Source of the DNA: Schistosoma haematobium
Lineage: Eukaryota > Platyhelminthes > Trematoda > Strigeidida > Schistosomatidae
Direction: 5' to 3'
DNA length: 64,000 nt
NCBI RefSeq assembly: GCF_000699445.3
Contig: NC_067196.1
Location: 25,871,116-25,935,115 of the forward strand
Under the pieces are notes generated by a model. It saw nothing but the letters and a program-made list of their open reading frames with translations. It was not told the origin of the DNA and made no database searches. Made by a program: the position numbers and the translations under genes. Every line of letters begins with the position of its first letter. The first letter of the stretch is position 1. Positions 1 through 10,480 of the stretch are shown here, in pieces.

Positions 1-130
1 TTAGATTTTATAGTTCACCATCTATATTAAATGCATATAAAGTATGTACGCCTTTAAACTTACAATGAATTATTAAATGAATGTACAATTTAGAATGATG
101 ATTATTTATATGCATGATTGTTTTTGACAA

Positions 131-296
131 ATAAGCGTGCGCGCGAGAGACTAAAGACTCTGAGTTCGAATCTCGCGAGCGGGACCGTGGATGCGCACTT
201 CTGACGAGTCCCACAATAGGACGAAACGACTGTCCAGTGCTTCCACGTTTTTTGATGGTGGTCTGACATCAATCAGTTCACCATCTCAATCAAAAA
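131..296 (+). repeat. HH-B SINE copy, 5'-truncated, with hammerhead motif
   Basis: This is a tRNA-derived HH-B element. A B-box-like GAGTTCGAATC lies near 161-171, followed by the ribozyme strand with CTGACGAG near 203 and GGACGAAAC near 219. The 3' tail then runs to the A-rich end. Stem II (GTCC/GGAC) and GAAA are kept. The stem I base pair next to the core is mismatched compared with the best copies. The tRNA-like A-box region is missing or degraded. Confidence 0.75.
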
Positions 297-490
297 ACAA
301 TTAAGATGTGTATTATTTACGGAAACTTTCAACTACTAGAAAGCTGTAATGTCAAAGAAAGTGTTAAAGTATTATTCGCAATAATTCTTTACTTCAATTT
401 GAAGTAGGTTTTTGATGCATTTTTCTATCAAAAATGTTTCTTTCAGCTATTTTCTTTCGTTTGTTATTTTCATTACATGTTTGTTTTGGT

Positions 491-735
491 CAGACTATAA
501 TTTATGAACGACCTTGAGAATGGATACATACCCATTAGGACTAACTAAGGGTTATAAACCAGTTAGATTTATGATTTACAGTTGATGGTTAAGGTTAAAA
601 ATTAGATTTAGAGTTTTTATCACGAGCTATAATGCCAAAACTTTATTTAGTCAAAAGTATGAATGAATTTCGCGCCAAAAATTCGTGACTCGTTATTCTA
701 ATATCTGATTGGTTCGTCCATAAATTATAGTCTCG
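491..735. mobile_element. MITE with terminal inverted repeats, Merlin-related
   Basis: The ends are inverted copies of one another: AGACTATAATTTATGAACGA at the left and its near complement at 711-733. The roughly 240-bp interior has no coding frame. The same ends occur at 58122-58406 and on the transposase-bearing element at 49651-50451, so this is most simply a non-autonomous Merlin derivative. The interior also matches the 58-kb copy (GGGTTATAAACCAGT; TTTCGCGCCAAAA). Confidence 0.75.
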
Positions 736-1279
736 CTGCTTATTTTCTTTTTTGTTGAGAAAAATAATAAATAAATGGAAATTAGTTTTTTTCAGTTGAA
801 TTTACAAATGATGTTTGCAATAAGAATTTACAATAATTTGTAAATTACTTATACTTGCTTATTATAAACTGACGTATTATATATATATTTTTAAAAAAAG
901 TCATCAATGAACATTTGCCTCTGGCATTATTCGGATTTTCACTTAAAGATGTTTTTTATCAACGTAAAATAAATAAGATACAATGAAAAAATTATTGAGT
1001 ATACTAGTACTTGAATACTATGGGCAAAGTGTTATTTTGAAAATATTTTCTATATCTAAGCTTATTGTCATCAAGGCGAAGAAATCAGTGATGTCATCCA
1101 GTTTTCAATATTCACAATTGATTGATCACTGGGTGGCGATCAGTGTCATGCGTGTCTAGTCCTTATTAGTGCACATCGAATGCTATCGACCATGTTGCAA
1201 CGTGGCCACCAGCCTAGGTGACTCGACAATGCGTGCACTATTGTGAGATTAGATGGTGGTTGGAGGTATTCGTCAGGAA

Positions 1280-1324
1280 ACCCTGGACCCGGGTTTCGTG
1301 CTACTTGGCACTCGTCAGCAAGGT
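1280..1324 (-). ncRNA. Hammerhead ribozyme motif (HH-C, minus strand)
   Basis: Read on the minus strand: stem I strand ACCTTG, core CTGACGAG, stem II GTGC/GCAC around a short loop, GAAA, a self-complementary ACCCGGGT as stem III, then C17 and the second stem I strand CAGGGT (one G-U pair). All conserved core positions (C3 U4 G5 A6 G8 A9, G12 A13 A14, C17) are present. Activity is inferred, not shown. Confidence 0.7.
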
Positions 1325-1438
1325 GTGCCTGTAATCTTGAGGAAACTGGTGCTCCCTGGCGGATTCAATCCCGTGTCACCCAGCTTCACAGTCAGAGACG
1401 TTACCATTGAGCACCAGTTCCCTCAAGATTACAGGTAC

Positions 1439-1483
1439 ACCTTGCTGACGAGTGCCAGGTAGCACGAAACCCGGGTCCAGGGT
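1439..1483 (+). ncRNA. Hammerhead ribozyme motif (HH-C, plus strand)
   Basis: ACCTTG (1439-1444) pairs with CAGGGT (1478-1483) as stem I. CTGACGAG is at 1445-1452, GTGC and GCAC (1452-1455, 1462-1465) form stem II, GAAA is at 1466-1469, ACCCGGGT (1469-1476) forms stem III and C17 is 1477. The core is complete. It is the inverted partner of the motif at 1280-1324, about 115 bp away. Confidence 0.7.
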
Positions 1484-1540
1484 TTCCTGTCGACTACCCC
1501 TAACCACCATCTAGTTTTCAATACTGCTCAATTGATTGAG

Positions 1541-2017
1541 TTAGATTCCGTAGTGTATACTACGTCAAATTTGTAGAGTGGAACGGGAATACGTCAAGAA
1601 ATTTATTCAAAATCGTCTCATAGTCAGAAGTATAATTAGCCTTGAAGTACGAGTGAACTAAGATCTTGGATGAAAAGAATCAGTATTCAGAAACCGATTC
1701 GTTTTCTCTCTTTATAAAAATGAAATTTTCGTGTTTTGTGTTTTTTTTTCCAGTAATCTGTTGATCAAATAAATCAATAAACTAAAAAAAACTACCAAAT
1801 TGACAACGTAAAATTAATTAGTTTTAATTATAAACTTGTGTTCAACGTCATCAAAAATATAAATCGTTAGAAAAACTATATGGAACCAGAATCAATTGAC
1901 TTTTATTTAGCTAAAGTCGTCGAGAGAGAAAGAATAGTAACGAGTAGAAATAATAAACGAGCCTGTGAAAATAGTAACAAATAGAAAAAACATCAGTAAT
2001 TATTAGATTTTTACAAC
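1541..2017. other. No gene seen
   Basis: AT-rich DNA with no long frame, RNA gene or repeat that I recognise. Confidence 0.5.
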
Positions 2018-2225
2018 TGAAATCATGAACCGATCTAAGCTAGACCACCATTGAAAACTTGGAAGTACTGGATTGTCGTTTCATCCTAGTATGGGACTAC
2101 TCAATGGTTCATGTCCATAGTCTCGCATGCCAGACTTGATCCCAGGGCCATCAATTTCATAGGTAAACGCCTGACCTTTAGACCATTGAGTCGGTATTCA
2201 ACGATATTTATATATAGCTTCAATT
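2018..2225 (-). repeat. HH-B SINE copy, degraded
   Basis: Minus-strand HH-B: the 3' tail (complement of AATCATGAACCGATCTAAGC) comes first, then the ribozyme segment and tRNA-like region. The core is altered (CTGA became TTGA, and GGAG became GTAG), so self-cleavage is unlikely. It lies head to head with the plus-strand copy at 2298-2510. Confidence 0.75.
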
Positions 2226-2297
2226 AACCCATGATCTTGAACAACATTTCATCTTTTATCTGCGGTAGATAAGTGTTTCACATACGACAAGGATTGG

Positions 2298-2510
2298 ATG
2301 ATGGTTTAATGGTCTAGAGATTAAGCGTTTGCGCGCGAGACCGAAGGTACTGGGTTAGAGTCTCACGCGCGAAATCATGGTTGCGAACTGTTGAGGAGTC
2401 CCATACTAGGGAAAAATGGCAGTTCAGTGCTTCTATGCTTTCAATGATGGTCTAGATTAGATTGACTTATGTTTTCAACTGTGAAAATACTACAATCTTC
2501 ACAAATCCCC
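2298..2510 (+). repeat. HH-B SINE copy, degraded ribozyme
   Basis: The A-box-like TTTAATGGTCTAGAGATTA starts near 2306 and a weakened B-box follows near 2352. A hammerhead remnant (TTGAGGAG, then a damaged GAAA strand) and the usual tail ending in AATCTTCACAAATCCCCC complete it. C3 is mutated, so the ribozyme is probably dead. Confidence 0.75.
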
Positions 2511-3364
2511 CAATATTAATTATTGGTTTTGTTTAAAATTTTACTTAATCGAACGTACCAAAAGATAAAATAGTATCCTGGTATAACTAGTATTCTTGAA
2601 ACATCAAACAATATTACTTGTTTCAGTAGACAGTAGATTATTTAAAAAGATCTATAGTCATAATGTATAACATCTAAGTATTCATGGGATTATTTAAAGT
2701 ATGTAGAGGTTATTAATTCTTTTTAAAATTGATTTAATTGTTTGTTTGTTTTTCTATGGTATTTGACCTCATTTTTATCCAATACGATAGTTGTACAGGC
2801 TTTAAAAGGTCTAAGACAAGAATAAAGTAATCCAGACCAAATGTTAGGAAACTTTGAAATCTCCAATGAATATTAAATAGAAACAATCATTATTATTATT
2901 ATAATATAATATGTGGATTATTTCAGTTATTTATTAACCATAAGACTACCTAATATATTATTATATATCAGTTCTAGATATAAAATGATTATTTATACTT
3001 AGGAATAAATTGAAGGGTGGTTTGTACGTGGTGCTTTCTATGGTTAAATAATTCAATATGAATGTTAAGATTAAAAGAATAGTTTGTTTATTAGTTTAAC
3101 AGATAAAGAATTCAGTTATCGAAATTTCATTCAATAAAACAAAGAATAGAAATTTGATTGTATGAGTTGTTTGGATGAATGATTATAGGCGCTTTGTTCA
3201 ATATTATATATTTGCATACAATAGGGAATTGTTAGTATTCAATACAAATTATCTCAACTAATCTTTCTTATTGTATTTCAAATTCATCGATGAGAAATAT
3301 TAACTAAAAGGTTTCTTTGCATTTCTTTACCTGTAAGTTATATATCAAGTATTTTAAAGCATTT
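2511..3364. other. No gene seen
   Basis: AT-rich non-coding DNA with short ATT runs near 2890. No recognised element. Confidence 0.5.
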
Positions 3365-3376
3365 ATACTTTGGTTT

Positions 3377-3420
3377 CGGCCTATGATCCATTGGGAGTAA
3401 CAGGCGTAAGTAAGTAAGTA
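3377..3420 (+). mobile_element. 44-bp insertion of the extreme 3' end of RTE-B
   Basis: Only the last codons of the RTE-B reading frame plus the (TAAG)n tail are present (GGGAGTAACAGGCG then TAAG repeats). Perfect 12-bp duplications ATACTTTGGTTT flank it at 3365-3376 and 3421-3432. It is therefore an independent retrotransposition event, not a decayed longer copy. Confidence 0.85.
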
Positions 3421-3589
3421 ATACTTTGGTTTGCATAGACGAATTCTCGAGTACTTACATCTTGTTGATTAAAATGTTTGTGATTGGGTTTTACAATTGT
3501 TTGGCATGGTGGTAAAGTTCAAGTATTTTAGAACAGATAGTAATTCAATGATGATCCAAATGGATAATATTATTCAACAGAACAGATTG

Positions 3590-3715
3590 ATTGTTGTTAG
3601 CAGTGAACTCCTGTATTCGCGTTTCATACTATTTGTCACTGGTCACGTGAATCTCAGTACCGATATTCATATTATGACTTGAGCCCAGTTCCATTCGCTT
3701 CTATTCCATCTGTGA
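3590..3715 (-). repeat. HH-A (SmAlpha-like) SINE, strongly degraded
   Basis: Minus-strand similarity to HH-A is patchy: TTAGCAGTGAACTCCTGTAT, GCGTTTCATACTATTTG, a damaged ribozyme strand, and the B-box region GAGCCCAGTTCCATTCGCTTC. The hammerhead core is lost. Confidence 0.55.
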
Positions 3716-4626
3716 AGATGTGGTGGCGATCTTCCCTCATATATCAAATAAATCTGATCAAAGTGTCTTTAATACTAACAACAAGATTATCCAAAGCTTA
3801 TGATTCATAATATGATCAATATTAATTACTTCAAACAAATTGTAAGAATGTAAGGTCTATTGGAATCTTCTAGGAGATAAATATGTTAAAAAATTTAATC
3901 AAGATATATAGTTCATCAGTTTCATCTAAAATTAAACACATTACCTCTTTCGGTATTTACATACAATGAATTTGATTTAGGGATATACAAATAAACACAT
4001 ACATTCAATATACATTCAGTTATATAGGCAAATTAAAGTTTTACGACTCGTTCTAGTTTATTTCTACTTCTAATAATAATTCACTATTTGATAGAACCAA
4101 GTTATTAAAATAAAGAAAAACACACACACACTTAAAGCAAGTTAGTTTTCATCCTATTTTATTTTCTATTTAGTTAATTTGATAACATTGTTATTTTTCG
4201 TCTTGTTTATTTTGTCTATACTGCTACTAATATTGCTGTTGGTGATGATGATGATGATTTATAAAGAAGAATTTGTTCCTTGATAACACAGGATGACTCA
4301 GTTTCCCTATCTCTCTCTCTTTCTCTCTTTCCTTTTTCAACTGTTAATTAACGCAAACGAATAAGTAGATGAAAATAAGATGAAACATGTAGACTAGTGA
4401 AATGATAAATGTATATTACAATAACTAAGTAAATGAATGAATGAATGAATTAAAAGTAGGATATTCTCAAGAACAGACACAAAGAATAAAGACAAATCAA
4501 TAGAAAGTTTTTTTATTCATGTTAAACTTTCTCCTTACAGTTTATCACCTTGTTGTGGAAAAGAAAATGGGGAAGAATAAAATAATGACGAAAGTGTTAA
4601 GGATAGCATGAACGAAATTAGTTAAT
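3716..4626. other. No gene seen; small simple repeats
   Basis: Holds a short CA run near 4122, a GAT triplet run near 4240-4258, pyrimidine-rich CTCTCTCT near 4310 and AATGAATG repeats near 4433. No coding or RNA gene is supported. Confidence 0.5.
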
Positions 4627-4737
4627 AAGCAAAGATGTATAATGGCTAGCAGTGGAATCTAGGATGCGTGTTTCGTCTCACGTTAGGACGAAACGTGTGT
4701 CCCAGATTCCACTCCTAGCCACAATCCATCTTTGCTT
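4627..4737. repeat. Foldback of two opposed HH-A ribozyme 3' halves
   Basis: A palindrome of about 111 bp: 4627-4675 is the inverse of 4687-4737. Each arm has the GACGAAAC, stem III and GATTCCACT..TAGCC part of the HH-A ribozyme but lacks the CTGANGA strand. It is a hairpin built of two 3' halves and cannot form a normal hammerhead in cis. Confidence 0.75.
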
Positions 4738-4866
4738 ATAAAGCTTGTGACTTAAGGCAATATCTTGGTGATCCGTAAAGGATGCCTATATGTCAACATG
4801 AGACCGATCAATTGCAGTCCTAAATAACAATCGGAAGATACAAGTGAACAACACCAAGTGAATATG
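4738..4866 (+). repeat. HH-A 3' extension segment
   Basis: This is the segment that follows the ribozyme in full HH-A units: GCTTGTGACTTAAGGCAATA, then GATCAATTGCAGTCCTAAAT and the end CACCAAGTGAAT. The same block recurs at 23576-23700, 51352-51490, 54940-55055 and at 62.5-63.0 kb. Confidence 0.75.
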
Positions 4867-6069
4867 AAATTAGTTAATATTCTTATTATTCACAATTAAT
4901 ATAAAAAAAGACTATTTTTAATATCGTTTAGAAATGACCATCCAAAATGTATTCAAATTAAAATATGTAAAGATCATAATTAATCACCGTTCAAAATAAT
5001 AAAATAATGATAGAAATAAAACAGAACCAAAACATACTTCAAGAGGGAATTATGGTGAATGAAAGCTGAGAAGTTGAATGTATGGTGTAATAAAATTGTT
5101 GTGAAGAGGACCCAAAGGTGATAAAAACAGAAAGTAATTATGATAGCATGAATTGTATTGAATTTGAATTGAAACAAGTCGATAGATTTGAAGGATTTGA
5201 CTGGATTTATCAAACTCCGTATTATATGGTTCTTATTTTTTGTATATGTTAACTAGAAAACTACTGAAAACTATAGGTTGTTGATCAACTTACTTATTCC
5301 GGTCTGGACTTATCAGGAGCTTGTAAAAGACTGTACCCAGATCTTTACTGTATTATGATGCCTTGAGGCTATTGAATTAAAATTGGTGGTCAACATTTAT
5401 TATAAATTCATTCTGTAGCGCAAATCTTGATTAGTCATTGCATCAGTAACGGTGTGGCTGCATGTACCATTTAAGAATTAATAATAAAACTCCATGAAAT
5501 TCATCTAGAAACTAGTTCTGATTGACGAAATGAATAGCCTTTCCTGAAATGTTTTGTAGAAAGACATTAACATCTTAAACATTTTTCGGTCACTATTAAC
5601 AATAAGTCTAAGGAAACAACACAAAAACGTATCCATTAACATAAATCATATATCTGAAGTCGAATGTCTTTGGAATTATTTTCCGCAACCGACAGCCTAT
5701 GATTTGATCTGCAGTGCTAAAGCTTCATTTATTCTCAAGCTCATACAGGTTATTGATGAAGATCACTTGACAGTGGTTGTTACAAACTTTCTCAAAAGAA
5801 AAAACCAATCTCTAACCGTGTACACAAACAATTTCATGTTTATCTAAATATTTGGTTTTAGAAAAATGTTGATGATGAAATATATTTTAACAGATAATGA
5901 ATTAGCAAATCATTTCTTTGATCAATATTTATGTCGCCTTTATAAAGGTCTATCATGAAAAATAAAGAAATTATGTTTCAATATATTTACAAACAATTTA
6001 GCATATATATTATCACTTCAGAAGATACTATATTAAATTATTACAAATAAAATATTGGGAAAAATGTGG
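4867..6069. other. No gene seen
   Basis: AT-rich DNA. Short open frames here, such as 4980-5213 on the minus strand, have no motif or composition that supports coding. Confidence 0.5.
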
Positions 6070-6345
6070 TGTATGCTACTTATATCTGTCGACATAAGTA
6101 GTATGTAAGTGGAAAACCTGTTAACAGAAGGCTAAGAACATCGAGTTGAAGAGAATAGAAACGCAAATAGGAAGGAATTGTAAATTGAACAAATCATACA
6201 GAATGTGAAGGATAAATAATGTAAATCTGCAAATAAAGTATTTCATATATAGTTTTCACAATTTACTAAAGAATTCTGTAATGTTATGTCAAATATGAAT
6301 TGGTCATCCTCATCTATGTTCTCATTCACATCAAAGAGATGGAGT
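6070..6345 (-). repeat. Family D repeat, diverged
   Basis: It starts with TACTTATATCTGTCGACATA, as the other family D copies do on this strand, and ends near GTTCTCATTCAC. The middle is diverged. Class unknown; see the copies at 28.5, 47.1, 53.2, 59.8 and 61.1 kb. Confidence 0.6.
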
Positions 6346-6752
6346 CATAGTATTATTTAGGATTCAACTGAACCATTGAAATTTTATTTTCCTTATAGAT
6401 GCGTGTACGTCACCATTAAGCTTGATTAGTGAATCTAATAGGAAAATTATTTGAATCATAATAAATACTTATCGTGGTCAACTACAATTTCACCTAATTT
6501 ATTAAAATTAATAAAAAAAGTTCAATGAATATTTCACCATCTTATCATTAAATATTTTCTCGAAAGAAAAAACATAAAGGAAAGTTTTATTAAAGTAGCT
6601 TCTCGACATGTTTTACATCGTGATCATTTCGTACTTGGATCGTGTAAAATTTGTTAGTACAATACAAAAAGTTGATATGCAGTTAAAATTCTTACCAAAA
6701 TAATATAGACTAGTAGTAATTAGTGACTTGGAACATGAGACTAAAAATAAAT

Positions 6753-7023
6753 CTAATGGTTGAATTCATGAGTCAATTAAAACTAGATTACCATGAAAAA
6801 CCTGAAAGCACTGGACGGCCATTTCGTCCTAGTATGTGACTTCTCAGTAGTGTGTATCCACGATTTCACCCCACAAGATTCGAACCCAGAACCTATCAGT
6901 TTCAAGCACGAGCGCCTAACTTTTAGACTAGTGCTTTCAGATTTTCCATAGTGATCTAGCTTTAATTGACTCATGAATTCAACGATTAAATTACTAAACT
7001 ATCCACAAAAATCCCGCTCTTAT
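6753..7023 (-). repeat. HH-B foldback insertion with target duplication
   Basis: The outer arms are inverted copies of the HH-B tail (GTTGAATTCATGAGTCAATT near 6759 and its complement near 6955), around a shortened minus-strand ribozyme/tRNA region. Direct repeats TAAAAATAAAT at 6742-6752 and 7024-7034 look like the target duplication, although they are AT-rich. The hammerhead core is damaged at G8. Confidence 0.65.
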
Positions 7024-7034
7024 TAAAAATAAAT

Positions 7035-7967
7035 TGATAAAAATCAATGAGCTTTGATGCTATTTTGTTTGATTGATGAAAAAGATCATTATTTAAAGAA
7101 AAAAAACTGATCCTTTTTTTCTTATAACTGAGTTATAATAAATCATGTGCCTAATTACTAATAAATATAAAATCAGACTGATTATAATCCAAACATGACA
7201 TTGAAATTTATAAAATATATTAGATAAATAATCATCTTAGACAATAAATGATATCTTCTGTTTTCAAGTAAAGTTTCACTATATATATCTATTATGATAT
7301 GGTTACTATGAAAGTGAACACTCTAGTTATCTTTACTAACTAAAGTCAATTATATTCATTATTAAAGTGTCATATTTTGTTTTTGTTAGTTTCCATATGT
7401 TCTATCAATTTTCTAATCATCTTATCTACAAAATAATTTATTATTACAGTGTCTTTTTTTTTAAAAAAAAAAGAGGTACGTAAATTACATGCACTTTCAC
7501 CGACTAAACTAATTTAAAGCTGGATTATATACATACATATATAGATCTATATATGCATATGATAAATTGTAATGGTATTCTTATACTTTCCTTTTAAACA
7601 ATGAATCATTTCTATGTAGAAATCAGTTAGTTTATGTCTCTACTTATATGTTGAATGAAGAAAAAATGACGTTTTATCAACTGATTTCTTTTAATGAAAC
7701 AAGAACATTTATATTTTTTGCGCAAATTTTAATTATTATTATTAATTAATTAATTAAATTTAATATATCTGAATCCTTATTAGTTATGTTATATTACTGA
7801 TAAAAATTTAAGTAGTAGATTCATTGTTAATTTAAAAGAAAACATTCTCCATAAATGTATGTTTTATTATTATTAAAGGATTGAAAATATTTCAGATTAT
7901 TTAGATGAAGAGTAAATTTTCATAGGATAGAGTTTTTCTCCAGATTTACAATAAGTAGTATATAAGC
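7035..7967. other. No gene seen
   Basis: AT-rich DNA with ATTA and TAAT runs near 7730-7760 and homopolymer A/T tracts. No recognised element. Confidence 0.5.
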
Positions 7968-7978
7968 AAATATGTTAA

Positions 7979-8226
7979 CCTTCTTTCACTTTCTTCATAA
8001 AAAGTGGTTGTGTCTCCCTTACTTGAAAGATTTCTTCTGATTGTACATTTCCGTTCCCTCATTTCTACCATACTACCTTACACCAATCTCTTCGTTATTG
8101 TTCTTTTTTTTTGCGCTCCTTAGATTTTTTTTCTATTTCTCTTCGAATTCTCATTGTTTTGTGTGGCGCATATATATTGGCGCTCTCTTGTACCAATATT
8201 CATGTGCTCAAATAAATAAATAAATA
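7979..8226 (+). mobile_element. RTE-A LINE, 5'-truncated 3' end
   Basis: It matches the last 250 bp of the full RTE-A copy at 33230-37151: CTTTCTTCATAAAAAGTGG at the left, GTGGCGCATATATATTGGCG near 8162, and the (AAAT)n tail. Duplications AAATATGTTAA at 7968-7978 and 8227-8237 flank it. A 60-codon open frame here is 3'-UTR sequence and not a gene. Confidence 0.85.
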
Positions 8227-8320
8227 AAATATGTTAAAAATTAAAGTTGCTAAATTTATCTGTATATATGATAAATTGTGTTATTATTCATTTGTATCTT
8301 GTAAACTATTTTCGAATGTT

Positions 8321-8545
8321 TTGATTGAGATCAGGAATTGATCGATGTTAGACCATCATTGAAAACCTAGAAGCAATGGATGACCATTTCGTCTCAGTAT
8401 GGAACCTCTCAGAAGTGCGCATTCACGATCCCGTACGCGGGATTTGAACCCAGAACATTCGATCTCGCGCACTAACGCCTGACCTCTAGACCTTTGAGCC
8501 GGCATCCAACGGTGTTAATGTCTAGCTTTAACCAATCCACGAATA
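8321..8545 (-). repeat. HH-B SINE copy, minus strand
   Basis: Complete tail, ribozyme and tRNA-like region: the B-box complement GGGATTTGAACCC lies near 8440 and the A-box complement near 8485. The core strand reads CTGAGAGG, so G8 is lost and cleavage is unlikely. Confidence 0.8.
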
Positions 8546-9138
8546 TGCTATAAGTGAGATCATGTACTACGTACTTTTACACATACTTTTAGGATAATTG
8601 TGTATTTGTTCTTCACTGTATTATTTGGGCTGGAGTTATCCGCAACTATCTGTTATAGGAATGTCCAATGCAGCTTAGGTGTACTCAAATATAGTGAAGC
8701 TTTAGGACTGCAATAAAATTGTTAGAAAAATATGCAGCACTTATCGACTAAATGAGATGAAGACAGACTAAAATTAGTGGGTACAAGATATATAATAACC
8801 TCAGCCCACTATTTATTGTACATTTCTTTGTATTTGTTATTATACATTACAAATTGATTTGAATCAATATCACACATGATAATTGAGTTCATTCTCTTAT
8901 TCATAAATTCGCTATTTACTTTCATTCCCAGATAAAATAAAAATTCCATGTAAGTATTTAGAATAAGACGAATCAAGGGAAGACATATTTCTTTCTAGTT
9001 AGTTATTCCATCATGCCTTAACACTAATATATATTTTTAATGATAATAATAAAATGGTTATTAATCGAGTGATGGTATATTAGATAAGAATATTATGTTG
9101 GATAATGCATTTCAAAGTTGATGCTCAATTTGAGAATC
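8546..9138. other. No gene seen
   Basis: AT-rich DNA with no supported feature. Confidence 0.5.
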
Positions 9139-9205
9139 GTATCCAGTGCCGTTAGTTACAAACTCCCAAAGCATTATCTACTCAACTACTGAGTTTATAT
9201 AGCCA
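9139..9205 (-). repeat. HH-A tRNA-like region remnant
   Basis: ATCCAGTGCCGTTAG..CAACTACTGAG aligns with the complement of the HH-A tRNA-like region (consensus ACCCAGTACCGTTCG..CTACTGAG). The ribozyme part is missing. Confidence 0.45.
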
Positions 9206-9731
9206 CTGACTCATCCAACAGGAATGAAATTTAATTCATTTACAAGGGTTTGAAACTGGATTCCACTTCTAGCAAATACAAAACCACTCGGTCTACAGGT
9301 TGGAATATTCAAAATTCATATTTTTTCTAAAAAAATACATTATGAATTTACACATTATGAAAATAATAATGATGTAGATTATCATCTTCGGTATATTCAT
9401 ATTTGCTGTCGAATTTTGTTGTTGTTGTTGTTGTTGCATAAAGCAATACATGAAATCATTAATTGTAATAATACTTGTTTACTTTAGATAACGTGTTCTG
9501 GTTGACGGACACAAGAAGGCACATATAAAAAGTGAGGTAGTAGTAATACATATTATATTTGATCAAATCTTCAAAAAAATGTAATTCCTAAATAAACAAT
9601 GACCATAATACTTAAAGTCTGCTGATCCTGATAACTAAAACTGAAATAATGAAACTATGCCATTACATTGCTTTCTTGGTCGTCTATTTGTTAATTCAAA
9701 GATTTACCTCGATATTCATTTATAATTATTT

Positions 9732-9897
9732 TTTTGATTGGGATCATGAATCGATGAATTTTAGACCATCATTGAAAACCTGGAAGCACTGAACGGCCGT
9801 TTCGTTCTAGTATAAGACTCCTCAGTAGTGCGTATCCACGATCCCTCACGCGGGACCAATCAAAAGCTTGACAATCTCCACAACTCCACACTGATAG
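9732..9897 (-). repeat. HH-B SINE, short foldback copy with 12-bp target duplication
   Basis: The minus-strand tail and ribozyme (CTGAGGAG and GAAA kept; stem II and the first stem I pair weakened) end abruptly after the GATCCCTCACGCGGGA segment. A short inverted tail follows (CAATCAAAAGCTTGACAATC). Perfect duplications TTATAATTATTT at 9720-9731 and 9898-9909 show that this short composite moved as one unit. Confidence 0.8.
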
Positions 9898-10297
9898 TTA
9901 TAATTATTTATTTAAGATGATGCTTTTCTATTAGAAGTCTACGTTTATCTTTATTTGTGATTATGGTTAACTCGTGGATTTATATCGATGAATCTCCAAT
10001 AAACATAGTTTCCACCATGGGCTCTTATTTGTAGAGAAACAGTGAAAATTAAAGAATAACTGGGTATCTGTAAAAACTCAATGTAAGGCATTTCTGAATT
10101 TTGTTCAAACCACACTACTTGAGAGAAAAAGTCATCATTTAACTGAAGGAATTTCCACAAACCAATCACTAAAATATTCGTTAGTTAAATCGATGCCCTT
10201 AATATTCTTTTCATTATTAGGTAATAAATATGGAGTTAAATATTTAAAGTACATTAAACAAGGCTATTATATTGTTAAGTGGAGATGGACAGTAAAT

Positions 10298-10480
10298 TCA
10301 GTGACTCAGTGGATAACTTGTTAGCGTTTGAAGTGAAAGTCACTGGGTTCGATTAATGAATTGAATATAAACATTGCAATTTGGTAGATACACCCGACTG
10401 ATGAGTCCCAAATAAGATTAACCAAACATCCTGCATCCCACTGCTAGTTGCGATCTAACCCTGCTTGTGACTGATGGAGA
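10298..10480 (+). repeat. HH-A (SmAlpha-like) SINE copy
   Basis: The A-box region GACTCAGTGGATAACTTG starts near 10301, the B-box ACTGGGTTCGATTA is near 10350, and the canonical CTGATGAGTCCCAAATA is near 10400. The strand that should read GGACGAAAC is mutated, so the ribozyme is probably inactive. CCCACTGCTAGTTGCGATC marks the 3' part. Confidence 0.75.

Larger units (their letters stand above)
1100..1540 (-). repeat. HH-C element: tRNA-headed repeat with two opposed hammerheads
   Basis: On the minus strand a tRNA-like head (A-box-like GCTCAATGGTAACG near 1412, B-box-like GGGATTGAATCC near 1365) is followed by a hammerhead at 1280-1324 and a 3' tail reaching about 1126. The plus strand holds a second, oppositely directed hammerhead at 1439-1483, so 1254-1505 forms a large foldback. 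Imperfect direct repeats of about 26 bp (1100-1125 and 1513-1539, sharing AGTTTTCAATA and CAATTGATTGA) flank the unit and may be a diverged target duplication. HH-C differs in sequence from HH-A and HH-B. Confidence 0.7.
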
